Source of the DNA: CAYQQJ01 sp964419935
Lineage (GTDB): Bacteria; Pseudomonadota; Gammaproteobacteria; Pseudomonadales; Cellvibrionaceae
Assembly (NCBI GenBank): GCA_964419935.1
Contig: CAYQQJ010000001.1
Location: forward strand, 124,001 to 188,000
Direction: 5' to 3'
Length of the DNA stretch: 64,000 nucleotides
Shown: positions 15,309-22,526 of the stretch, in pieces
How the letters are laid out: every line of letters begins with the position of its first letter
Position numbering within the stretch: the first letter of the stretch is position 1
Made by a program: the position numbers and the translations under genes
Notes under the pieces: generated by a model
The model's database searches: none
What the model saw: only the letters and a program-made list of their open reading frames with translations
Told to the model about the DNA's origin: nothing

Positions 15309-16967
15309 TTACGGGTGTCCTCTCGTGAAACCCGCCCCAATAGCGATGGGCCCGGAGTGGAAGGCGGATGGACGCCGCCACTGGTGGCCATTGAGCGAAT
15401 AGAGGTTGTGCGTGGGCCAATGTCCTCCCTTTATGGCTCGGATGCCATCGGCGGCGTGATCAACATCATTACTCGAAAAACTCCAGACCAGTGGCGCTCG
15501 GAACTTCGGCTGGATTCCACAATTCAGGAAAGTAGCGAGTCAGGCAATCTCAATCAGGTCAACCTTTACACCGCCGGATCTATTATTCCGGACCTGCTGG
15601 GCCTGCAGGTGAACGGCAAATACGCTCAGCGGGAGGAAGACCAGATCGTCGATGGCTATCGAGGCAAGGACTCCAAGAGCCTCAATGTGAAATTGGCGCT
15701 GACACCAAACGAACATCACGAGGTATTGCTGGAAGCGAGCACTGCGTCTCAAGTGCTGGATGCCACCCTGGGGAAAACCGTTGCTCCATTGGCGCCGGGT
15801 GAGTCCTGTGGCCGAAATGGCTGTCCCGCCACTACCACGACCGAATACGACAGCAACAGCTTCTCCCTTACCCACAACGGGCAATGGCAGGGTGTGACGG
15901 CGCAAAGCTATGTCAAGCGTGACGAGTTCGACAACAAGGCGCGTCAGATGGCGATCACCAATACCGATTATCAAACTCTTTGGTCTGTGCCCTTGGGCGA
16001 CCATCACCTGAGCTTGGGCGGCTCTTACCTGAAGGAGGAACTGGAGGACCGGACTAGTAATCAGCTGAGCAACCGTACACATATTGAAGGCTCTCAATGG
16101 TCGCTGTTTGCGGAAAACGAGTGGCAGCTTGTTGAGCCGTTCTCCGTGACTACCGGCTTGCGGTATGACGACGATGAGAAATTCGGTGGCCACTGGAGCC
16201 CCCGTCTCTATGGCAACTGGTCGATCACCAGCAACACGACGCTCAAAGGCGGTGTATCCACTGGCTTCCGCGCACCCAATCTGCGGGAAACTGCAGCGGA
16301 TTGGGGGCAAGTCAGCCGCGGTGGTGACGTGTATGGAAACCCGGATCTGGAGGCCGAAACATCGGTCAGTCAGGAGCTGGGTTTGTACACCACATTGGCA
16401 CAGCGGGTCGATACGTCGGTGACGGTTTTCTATAACGAATTCGATAACAAAATTGCCCGCGTGCAATGCCCGGATAACCAGTGCGGCAACGATCCCAACC
16501 AGTTTGGCTCTATGCCCACCACTCGCATAAACGTGGATAAAGCGGTGACTCAGGGTATTGAACTCACAGCCGCGTCTGATTTGAACGCCGAATGGTCCGT
16601 AAGAGGCAACTACACCTATACGGATTCCGAGCAAAAAACCGGGGAGTACGCCGGCAGTCCATTGACCCAGTTGCCAAAGCACATGGCGCAAGCTTCGGTC
16701 GATTGGCAACCATCCGAAAAAATGAACGGCTGGTTGCGGGTGACTTATCGCGGCGAGGAAAGCCAACCGACCACGGGTCCGTCACAAACCGATTTGATCG
16801 CCCCTTCCTACACGACCGTTGACATGGGTCTCAAACGACATTTCTCTGATTCCATCACGCTCGGCGGTGGCATCTACAATCTCACAGATGAAGAAATTAC
16901 CGTTGAAGAATACGGCTACGTCGAAGACGGACGCCGCCTCTGGCTGTCATTAGCCTGGAATTTTTGA
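15309..16967 (+). pseudogene. 5'-truncated TonB-dependent receptor (CirA/FepA type)
   Basis: The frame starts abruptly in the middle of a plug domain: LRVSSRETRPNSDGPG, then PPLVAIERIEVVRGPMSSLYGSDAIGGVINIITRKT. The barrel follows to a proper C-terminus (RRLWLSLAWNF with terminal Phe). The signal peptide, TonB box and first half of the plug, about 100 residues, are missing. The open frame extends upstream to 15033 only because it reads antisense through the lysR gene. Receptors of this type import catecholate siderophores or bind colicins. Without a plug start and signal it cannot be exported, so it is a pseudogene made by a deletion or rearrangement at about 15305. Confidence 0.85.
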
Positions 16968-16991
16968 GCCAGCTTTTGTAACAATCGTTAT

Positions 16992-17025
16992 GCCCTGTCA
17001 TTAGTGGCAGGGCGTACACGTTTTT
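16992..17025 (+). terminator. Terminator after the TonB receptor remnant
   Basis: GCCCTGTCA, loop TTAG and TGGCAGGGC form a 9-bp stem with one G-T pair, followed by GTACACG and a T5 run at 17021-17025. It lies 25 bp after the receptor stop codon. Confidence 0.7.
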
Positions 17026-17031
17026 GACTCC

Positions 17032-17280
17032 ATGTATCCGAATCGAAGGTGCTACACGGGATTGAATCACAGCCCGAAGCATATTTTGGCTGCACAAGAA
17101 TTGGCAAACTGGATCAAAAAGAACGATTCAATTTTCGGAAAAGTTGCTACGCATACGGAGGTTTCTTCTGCCAATTTTCAAGGAAAGAAAGGCATCATCT
17201 TCATAATGAATGGTTGGGGTTCTACAGATCATATCGATATCTGGAATGGATCACAGATGAAGGGCGGATCGCCTAACTAG
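17032..17280 (+). pseudogene. Fragment of a type VI secretion amidase effector (Tae4-like), C-terminal part
   Basis: The C-terminal half reads GKKGIIFIMNGWGSTDHIDIWNGS, which resembles the end of Tae4-type peptidoglycan amidases, where the catalytic His lies in the GDHIDLWNG motif. The ILAAQELANWIKK segment before it resembles their central helix. The N-terminal region with the catalytic cysteine (usually N-T-C-A) is absent. The frame begins directly after the terminator of the previous gene with no ribosome binding site. No immunity gene or other T6SS gene is next to it. I treat it as an orphan gene fragment; the family call is from memory and moderately sure. Confidence 0.5.
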
Positions 17281-17504
17281 TGTACTGTCTCAAATAGCTT
17301 ACACATATAGATGAAGTGCGACCTGAGGTGTTGCGGAGCGTCAAGATGTTTGATTTGTCGCACCTCACTCTTCGAGAAGCCCTCTAAGCGCCCACAGCGT
17401 CGTAGCGACTTTTGACAAGAGGGCCCGCTATTGCCTGCAAGCCGCGCCTAGCTGTGGACGCATAGAGGCGCTTTCTATATATGCAATCTATCTGAGACAG
17501 TACA
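17281..17504. mobile_element. MITE-like element with near-perfect inverted repeats and CTAG target duplication
   Basis: The ends TGTACTGTCTCAAATAG and CTATCTGAGACAGTACA are inverted repeats with one mismatch in 17. They are flanked on both sides by CTAG (17277-17280 and 17505-17508). A 4-bp YTAR duplication is the habit of IS5-group transposons. The 224-bp interior has no reading frame of note, so the unit depends on a transposase elsewhere. Further inverted segments inside (GCGACCTGAGGTG with CACCTCAC) could fold. Confidence 0.75.
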
Positions 17505-17507
17505 CTA

Positions 17508-17529
17508 GTGCCCGTTTATGGACGGGCAC
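17508..17529. terminator. GC-rich hairpin beside the MITE
   Basis: GTGCCCGT, a six-base loop and ACGGGCAC give a perfect 8-bp stem in the gap between the Tae4-like fragment and the convergent DUF3325 gene. It could terminate either side; T-runs are poor. Confidence 0.4.
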
Positions 17530-17559
17530 GAATTAGATGGCGCTGACGCACGGGCAAGG

Positions 17560-17907
17560 TTAGAGCGTTGCTCCGAGTATTGACAGTCCGCCGACCACAC
17601 CTAAAAGCGCAACATGTATGAGCCATTGGGGGCGATAGGTGAGCAACCCTATGACCACGACGGCTGAGAAACTCAGTGCGCCCAACACGCACGTGAGGCC
17701 TTGGCCCCAACCTTGATTTGTGACTGTGGTCATCACCATGATGGTGAGTAATGTCCACCCTGCCCAACGAAGAGGCGTACGTTTGATTGGATAGTTAAAA
17801 TGGCTTGCCACTTGGCGTGCGTGACGTTCCATTGCGACGGATAAGCACGCCATGGCGGCCACACCCAGCAGGCATTGGGCTAAAAGCGCGAGTGAAGCCG
17901 CATTCAT
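17560..17907 (-). CDS. DUF3325 membrane protein of a siderophore-receptor operon
   Basis: The start at 17907 (MNAASLALLAQCLLGVAAMACLS) has GGGGGA upstream and overlaps the PepSY gene stop by four bases (ATGA), showing translational coupling. The 115-residue product has a short cytoplasmic motif MERHARQV typical of DUF3325, then three hydrophobic helices. DUF3325, PepSY-TM and DUF3649 proteins accompany ferric-siderophore TonB receptors in many proteobacteria and are thought to assist iron release or transport at the inner membrane; the exact step is unknown. Confidence 0.85.
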   Translation of the reverse strand: MNAASLALLAQCLLGVAAMACLSVAMERHARQVASHFNYPIKRTPLRWAGWTLLTIMVMTTVTNQGWGQGLTCVLGALSFSAVVVIGLLTYRPQWLIHVALLGVVGGLSILGATL

Positions 17908-19553
17908 TGTTGTTCCCCCAGCACCCTTTGTTCTGGAGCGAATGCCACTTTCGTTGGTTCTACCGTGAACCCCGCTCGCTGCTTGCGGTGAATGCGCCAA
18001 GCTACCCAACCGAACAGCATACCTATGGTCAACACGGTCAGATCGAATCCTGCGAACACCCAGTCGGAAGTCGCCAAGCTGTGACCGAGATGCCGGTCAG
18101 TTGTGATCGCGTTGAGCAGCGGCAATGCGGCATAAGCCAGTCCCGCCACCGTAAGCTGTTCGAGCCAGGCTCGGAGTGTTGGACGCAGAGCAGCGTGGAT
18201 TAGCATGAACAGCCAGGTGAGAAACATGATGTGAGGTTCCCAGTCTGCACGGCCCTCCATGCCTGCCGGAAGCAGCCGGTTGGCCCAGAAGTAGGCGGCA
18301 ATGCCGGTTGGCAAACCGATTACCGTGCCAAGATTCAGTTTTTCCACCAGCACCAGCCCCTTGGCAGCAGTGCCTGATCGACGTGCTCCCCGTTGACGAC
18401 GTTTGACTGACCACATCATCATTCCGGTGGCGACCATGCCCGTACCCAGTATGCCGGAAAAGAAGTAAAGCCAGCGCAACAGAGGCGGTGCGAACAGGCC
18501 TTCATGCAAGCCGAGGAAGGCATCCCGGACGCCCTTGGCGACGGACGACGCCGAGGGGGCGATGTGCAGCAGTTCTCCGCTCACGCCATCGAACACCAAG
18601 CGTCCTGCGCCGGCGGCCACGGTGTCGTCGATGGTTTCGGAGACAAAGATGCGGGCGTTGGCGTCGCCGGGATGGCGGATATCGATAGTGCTAATGCGAT
18701 TCTCGCCCCAACGGTTTTCGGCCTCATCAATCACGTCATGTAGCGGGGCCAAGGCGGCAGGTTTACCACTGGGCTCCGTCAGGCCGGGTGGACTGAAAAC
18801 TTCCGTATAAAACTGACTGCGCCCCTCCCCATCGGGATATTGAGCGGCAATGATTAGTGGCATGAAGGAAAAGCCCATAAACAACAGGCCGGAATAGGTA
18901 ATCATCAGGTGGAAGGGCAGTGCCATCACACTCAACATGTTGTGGGCGTCCAGCCAGGAACGTTGGCCTTTTCCGGGGCGGAAAGTGAAGAAGTCCTTGA
19001 AAATTCGTTTATGGATTATTACGCCAGTGATTAGCCCTACACACATGAATAGCGTGGCCAACGTGATGATCCAGTCTGAATAAGTACGGCTGGAGTAATG
19101 CAGCAGCCAATGCATTTGGTAGAGCAGCTGTCCGCCGCCGGTGTCCCGCGCGTGTAACACTTCTCCATCTGGCATATCAATTAATTGATTGCCTCGGGCA
19201 GCACTGGCACCCGCTTCAATGGAAGCGCCGCGCCAGAAAACGCCGGCGTAGGGCTGGTTGCGATCCGTTGGCAGGGTCAGAAGCCACTGCTCGGCATCGG
19301 GTGCTTCGGTTTGCAAATGTTGCAGCAACACGGAAGCGGTAGCCTTGGAGTTCTGATCAAGCTGCGCAGGCGGCAGTTCCGGCTGCATCCAGCGGTCGAT
19401 TTCGGTATCGAAATAGCCTGCTGTGCCTGTGACGAAAATAAAGAACAGCAACCAACCCAGCGTCAATCCAGCCCAGGTATGTACCCACGTCATGGACTGG
19501 CGAAAACCGCCTTGGATTGTGTCATCAACTGGGGCACTCGCAATGCGGCTCAT
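17904..19553 (-). CDS. PepSY-associated TM helix protein (siderophore-iron reductase type, PiuB-like)
   Basis: The 549-residue inner-membrane protein starts MSRIASAPVDD and has a first TM helix in WVHTWAGLTLGWLLFFIFVT. A periplasmic PepSY-like segment (residues about 60-190), further helices (IITLATLFMCVGLITGVII, MLSVMALPFHLMITYSGLLF) and a C-terminal helical bundle follow. Several His residues near the membrane faces (WVHTW, HNMLS, LPFHL, GLHEGLF) are the candidate haem ligands of this family, which is linked to reduction of ferric siderophores. It overlaps both neighbours by ATGA, so the three genes form one translationally coupled unit. Confidence 0.87.
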   Translation of the reverse strand: MSRIASAPVDDTIQGGFRQSMTWVHTWAGLTLGWLLFFIFVTGTAGYFDTEIDRWMQPELPPAQLDQNSKATASVLLQHLQTEAPDAEQWLLTLPTDRNQPYAGVFWRGASIEAGASAARGNQLIDMPDGEVLHARDTGGGQLLYQMHWLLHYSSRTYSDWIITLATLFMCVGLITGVIIHKRIFKDFFTFRPGKGQRSWLDAHNMLSVMALPFHLMITYSGLLFMGFSFMPLIIAAQYPDGEGRSQFYTEVFSPPGLTEPSGKPAALAPLHDVIDEAENRWGENRISTIDIRHPGDANARIFVSETIDDTVAAGAGRLVFDGVSGELLHIAPSASSVAKGVRDAFLGLHEGLFAPPLLRWLYFFSGILGTGMVATGMMMWSVKRRQRGARRSGTAAKGLVLVEKLNLGTVIGLPTGIAAYFWANRLLPAGMEGRADWEPHIMFLTWLFMLIHAALRPTLRAWLEQLTVAGLAYAALPLLNAITTDRHLGHSLATSDWVFAGFDLTVLTIGMLFGWVAWRIHRKQRAGFTVEPTKVAFAPEQRVLGEQQ

Positions 19554-19825
19554 AAAGTTTGCCCTTGTAACGCCAGGCCAACACCGGTCAATAAAAGACT
19601 GGACACTGTAAGAGCCAGCCAGGCGCGCGCAGGTTGACGCAGGTTGAAGACCCAGAGGATTGCGCCGACATAGATCACAAAGCTCAGTAGATGACCTGTC
19701 AAAACTGCTTCGCTACGAGGCATGGGCAAGACGCTGCCCAAGAAAATGCCTGCCGCCGTGGACAGCGCGTAACCGCCGAACAGTGCGGCGCCGATTAATG
19801 AGGCGAGGCGCCATCCGTGAATCAT
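19550..19825 (-). CDS. DUF3649 membrane protein of the iron-uptake operon
   Basis: The 91-residue product has three predicted TM helices (LIGAALFGGYALSTAAGIFL, HLLSFVIYVGAILWVF, ALTVSSLLLTGVGLAL) and the MPRSEAVLTGHL motif that marks DUF3649. It is the first of the three coupled genes (ATGA overlap with the PepSY gene) and lies 211 bp downstream of the siderophore receptor, with a REP-type palindrome in between. Role in iron uptake is inferred from this recurring gene order. Confidence 0.85.
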   Translation of the reverse strand: MIHGWRLASLIGAALFGGYALSTAAGIFLGSVLPMPRSEAVLTGHLLSFVIYVGAILWVFNLRQPARAWLALTVSSLLLTGVGLALQGQTL

Positions 19826-19896
19826 GCTATGAGCTACCTATCGCTGATCGTGAAAGGAAAAAGCCATCAGTGCCGAATGGCACCTACTTAAGTGCT

Positions 19897-19974
19897 GTCA
19901 TTCCCGCGCAGGCGGGAATCCATAATCATTCGGTGGTCTACGAACCCTTAGATTCCCGCCTGCGCGGGAATGAC
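19897..19974. repeat. REP doublet (BIME-like) with perfect 24-bp arms
   Basis: GTCATTCCCGCGCAGGCGGG with AATC, and its exact reverse complement 30 bp later, form a 78-bp inverted doublet; each arm is itself palindromic around GCGCAGGCG. This sequence type is a widespread intergenic REP family. It lies between the receptor and the DUF3649 gene and could stabilise or attenuate the upstream message. Confidence 0.85.
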
Positions 19975-20035
19975 GAAAATCATTGCACTGTTAAGCAACG
20001 AGGGCTCATTGAACTACCGCTACCGATTAAGCAAC

Positions 20036-22201
20036 CTAGAAGCTATATCTGACTGACAGCGTAGCGTTGCGCGGATTGCCGTATTCGAGCTGGTTGTAGA
20101 AACCAATCTGGCTGTAGTACTCCTCGTCCAACACGTTATCCAGGTTGAGTTGGGCGGACAGACTGGACGTGATGTCGTAACGCGCCATCAGGCTGACCAA
20201 ACTATACGCCTGCTGTTCTACTCGCTCTGCCGCGCCGGTAACCGGATTGCTGGTGTTGGTATAGTTGCTGCCTTGCCAGTTCACACCGCCGGCTACAGTA
20301 AGATCCGCCAAAGCCCCGGCAAATTGGTAGATGGTGTACAGTTTCAGCAGTTCGTTCGGTTGGTCTGTATTGACTGCTTGACCCTCGGCATCTTCTGCGT
20401 CGAAATTGGTGTAGCTGAAACTGAGGTTCCAGCGTGGCATCAACTCGCCGACTATTTCAAGCTCGTAGCCCTTGCTCTCGATACCTTCCGCCGCATAATA
20501 AGCTTGACTGTTTTCAATACCGGGAACGGGGAAGTTGCCATCTGGTTGGCCGAGGTTGTCCTGCTGTATATAAAAGGCTGCTACCGTACTTTGCAAACGG
20601 CTGTTGAGGAGTAGGCTTTTCAAACCCAGCTCATAGCTTTTACCGATGACAGGGTCGAGGAAATTTCCGTGGCGGTCCTGCAGGTTTTGCGGCTGGAATA
20701 TCTCAGCGTAACTGGTATAGATAGTATGCTGCCCGCTCACTTCATAAAGTGCACCCGCGTAAGGGATGACCACGTCATTATCACCATAGTCGCGGACCGC
20801 CCCGTAGCTTTCGCCGGTTTGTTCCCAATCTGCGACTCGGCCACCTAGAATAATCTTTAACTGTTCGGTCAGAGCCAAACGCGTCGCGCCGTACACACCA
20901 AATTGTTCGGTAGTGAGATCTGTATCCACAGCGGCTGCGCCCCAAACCGGCTGAGGGTAGCTGCCGTCCCATTCGTTGAAGTTGCCGACATCGGCAATAG
21001 TGTCTGGGTCGCGAGCGAGCGACGAAGCCAGGTTATCTTCACTGTGATCAACCATACCGAACGTCACATCGTGCTCACGTCCGAACAGCGAGTATTGACC
21101 ACTGAGGTGGAAGCTCAAGCTCGTTTGTTCCCGTTCGGTTTCGGCGTTGCGCGGGGAGGCTCCCATGCCCAAGCCGGTCTCCCGGTCTGGTGTGCCGGAC
21201 AGGTACAGCAGCAGCTGATCGGACGCATTAACGTTATGGTTGACGCTCAGTTTTGCCTGCCAGCCATCTCCAAATTCATGAATAAAGTCAAGGTAATAAT
21301 TTTCGACGGTTGAAGACCAGGTCGTCCAGTCAGCACCAGTGGTTTCGCTGCGATCCCAGTCGGTGCGACTACCATCCGCATGCCAGACGGGCAGGCCGCC
21401 CCAGGTGGAGGCGGTCGGTTCATTTTCCTGATAGCTGGCACCAATACGGAGCAAGGTCTGATCAGTCAGATCAGCATCTATCACCCCATAAAAAACACTC
21501 GTGGTATCGCCAGCCAGGTCACGGAAGGAGTCACTGTCCTGGTAGTGGCCAACCACGCGCCCACGGATAGAACCACTGCCATTGAGGGCGGAGCCAACGT
21601 CTGCCGTCAGTCCATAAGCGTCCCATTGACCGGCGGACACTTCCACGGTGCCGGCCAACTCTTTGCTGTCTGCGTGTTTACGCACCAAATTGATGGAGGC
21701 TGAAGGGTTGCCTGCACCGGTTAACAGGCCGGTAGCGCCGCGCACCACTTCCACCCGTTGATAAAGCGCCGTTTGGGATTGGGTTTCTCCGGCATTAGCG
21801 CCGGACTCCCAGTAAACCGGGATGCCGTCAATCTGGTAGTTATTGATGCCGAAACCACGGGAGGAAAATGCGTAGCGAGAGCTGTCCCGCGCTTTGGCGG
21901 AAACGCCGGCCGCGGCGTGAACAACCTCGGTGAGCGAGTTCAGGTTTTGGTCGGCAATGCGCTCGGCCGTAACCACGCTGACTGACTGCGGAGTTTCATA
22001 CAAGGTGAGCCCCAGGCCGGTGGCGGTATCCAGTTGCTCGCCGGTGGTATAGCGCCCGGTGACGTGAACTTCTTCAATGTTATTGGTGGGCTGGTCACCC
22101 GTTGCTCCATAGCTCGCAGCGCTCAAGGTTAAGCAACAAATTGGCGTGATCAACGTACGGCCGGTTGGTAAGCCCCGGCTCTTAGAGTGCCCGTATGGCA
22201 T
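20036..22201 (-). CDS. TonB-dependent siderophore receptor (FpvA/FhuE type)
   Basis: Outer-membrane receptor for a ferric hydroxamate or mixed siderophore. The ATG at 22201 has GGGGA upstream; in-frame starts at 22213 (ATG) and 22231 (TTG) are alternatives. The signal peptide includes LITPICCLTLSAASYG. The TonB-box area (EEVHVTGRY) is followed by the plug with PQSVSVVTAERIADQNLNSL, YQIDGIPVYWESG and RVEVVRGATGLLTGAGNPSA, and by a 22-strand barrel ending in ATLSVRYSF. PSASINLVRK is the siderophore-receptor signature. A strong Fur box precedes it and the iron-operon partners lie downstream, so iron control is clear. Confidence 0.92.
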   Translation of the reverse strand: MPYGHSKSRGLPTGRTLITPICCLTLSAASYGATGDQPTNNIEEVHVTGRYTTGEQLDTATGLGLTLYETPQSVSVVTAERIADQNLNSLTEVVHAAAGVSAKARDSSRYAFSSRGFGINNYQIDGIPVYWESGANAGETQSQTALYQRVEVVRGATGLLTGAGNPSASINLVRKHADSKELAGTVEVSAGQWDAYGLTADVGSALNGSGSIRGRVVGHYQDSDSFRDLAGDTTSVFYGVIDADLTDQTLLRIGASYQENEPTASTWGGLPVWHADGSRTDWDRSETTGADWTTWSSTVENYYLDFIHEFGDGWQAKLSVNHNVNASDQLLLYLSGTPDRETGLGMGASPRNAETEREQTSLSFHLSGQYSLFGREHDVTFGMVDHSEDNLASSLARDPDTIADVGNFNEWDGSYPQPVWGAAAVDTDLTTEQFGVYGATRLALTEQLKIILGGRVADWEQTGESYGAVRDYGDNDVVIPYAGALYEVSGQHTIYTSYAEIFQPQNLQDRHGNFLDPVIGKSYELGLKSLLLNSRLQSTVAAFYIQQDNLGQPDGNFPVPGIENSQAYYAAEGIESKGYELEIVGELMPRWNLSFSYTNFDAEDAEGQAVNTDQPNELLKLYTIYQFAGALADLTVAGGVNWQGSNYTNTSNPVTGAAERVEQQAYSLVSLMARYDITSSLSAQLNLDNVLDEEYYSQIGFYNQLEYGNPRNATLSVRYSF

Positions 22202-22232
22202 AAGAATCCCCATTAGCAAATAAAAACGCAAG

Positions 22233-22251
22233 GATAATGATAATGACTCGT
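22233..22251 (-). promoter_or_regulatory. Fur box upstream of the siderophore receptor
   Basis: GATAATGATAATGACTCGT matches the first 12 bases of the 19-bp Fur consensus perfectly and 14 of 19 overall. It lies 32 bp before the receptor start, a normal operator position. The remaining 275 bp up to gcvP show nothing I can name. Confidence 0.85.
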
Positions 22252-22526
22252 ATTTGCAATGATGGGGTGGCAGTTTTTCTTGTCTTGCGTGTGGCGGCCT
22301 GGAAGGCTACTCGCCATACACTGGCTCAGGCGTCAGGCAGAAGAGTTGAAATAGCTTGATTCGTGACACGGAACTATCTGTGCGGACGACTATGCGGACG
22401 AAAAGGGGAGACCGTTTAAATTCTTGTCACCTAGTGACGTCCGCATTGTGCGATGAATGGCTAGGAAGGGAGTCGCATGTAGGGCTTTTTACTTTAAAGG
22501 AAAGCCTCTCTTGACTGAGCGGTCGA

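Noticed and set aside
15540..16766. 408-codon minus-strand frame inside the TonB receptor remnant
   Set aside because: Antisense of a GC-rich coding region; no recognisable motif, ribosome site or promoter. The plus strand has clear receptor sequence throughout.
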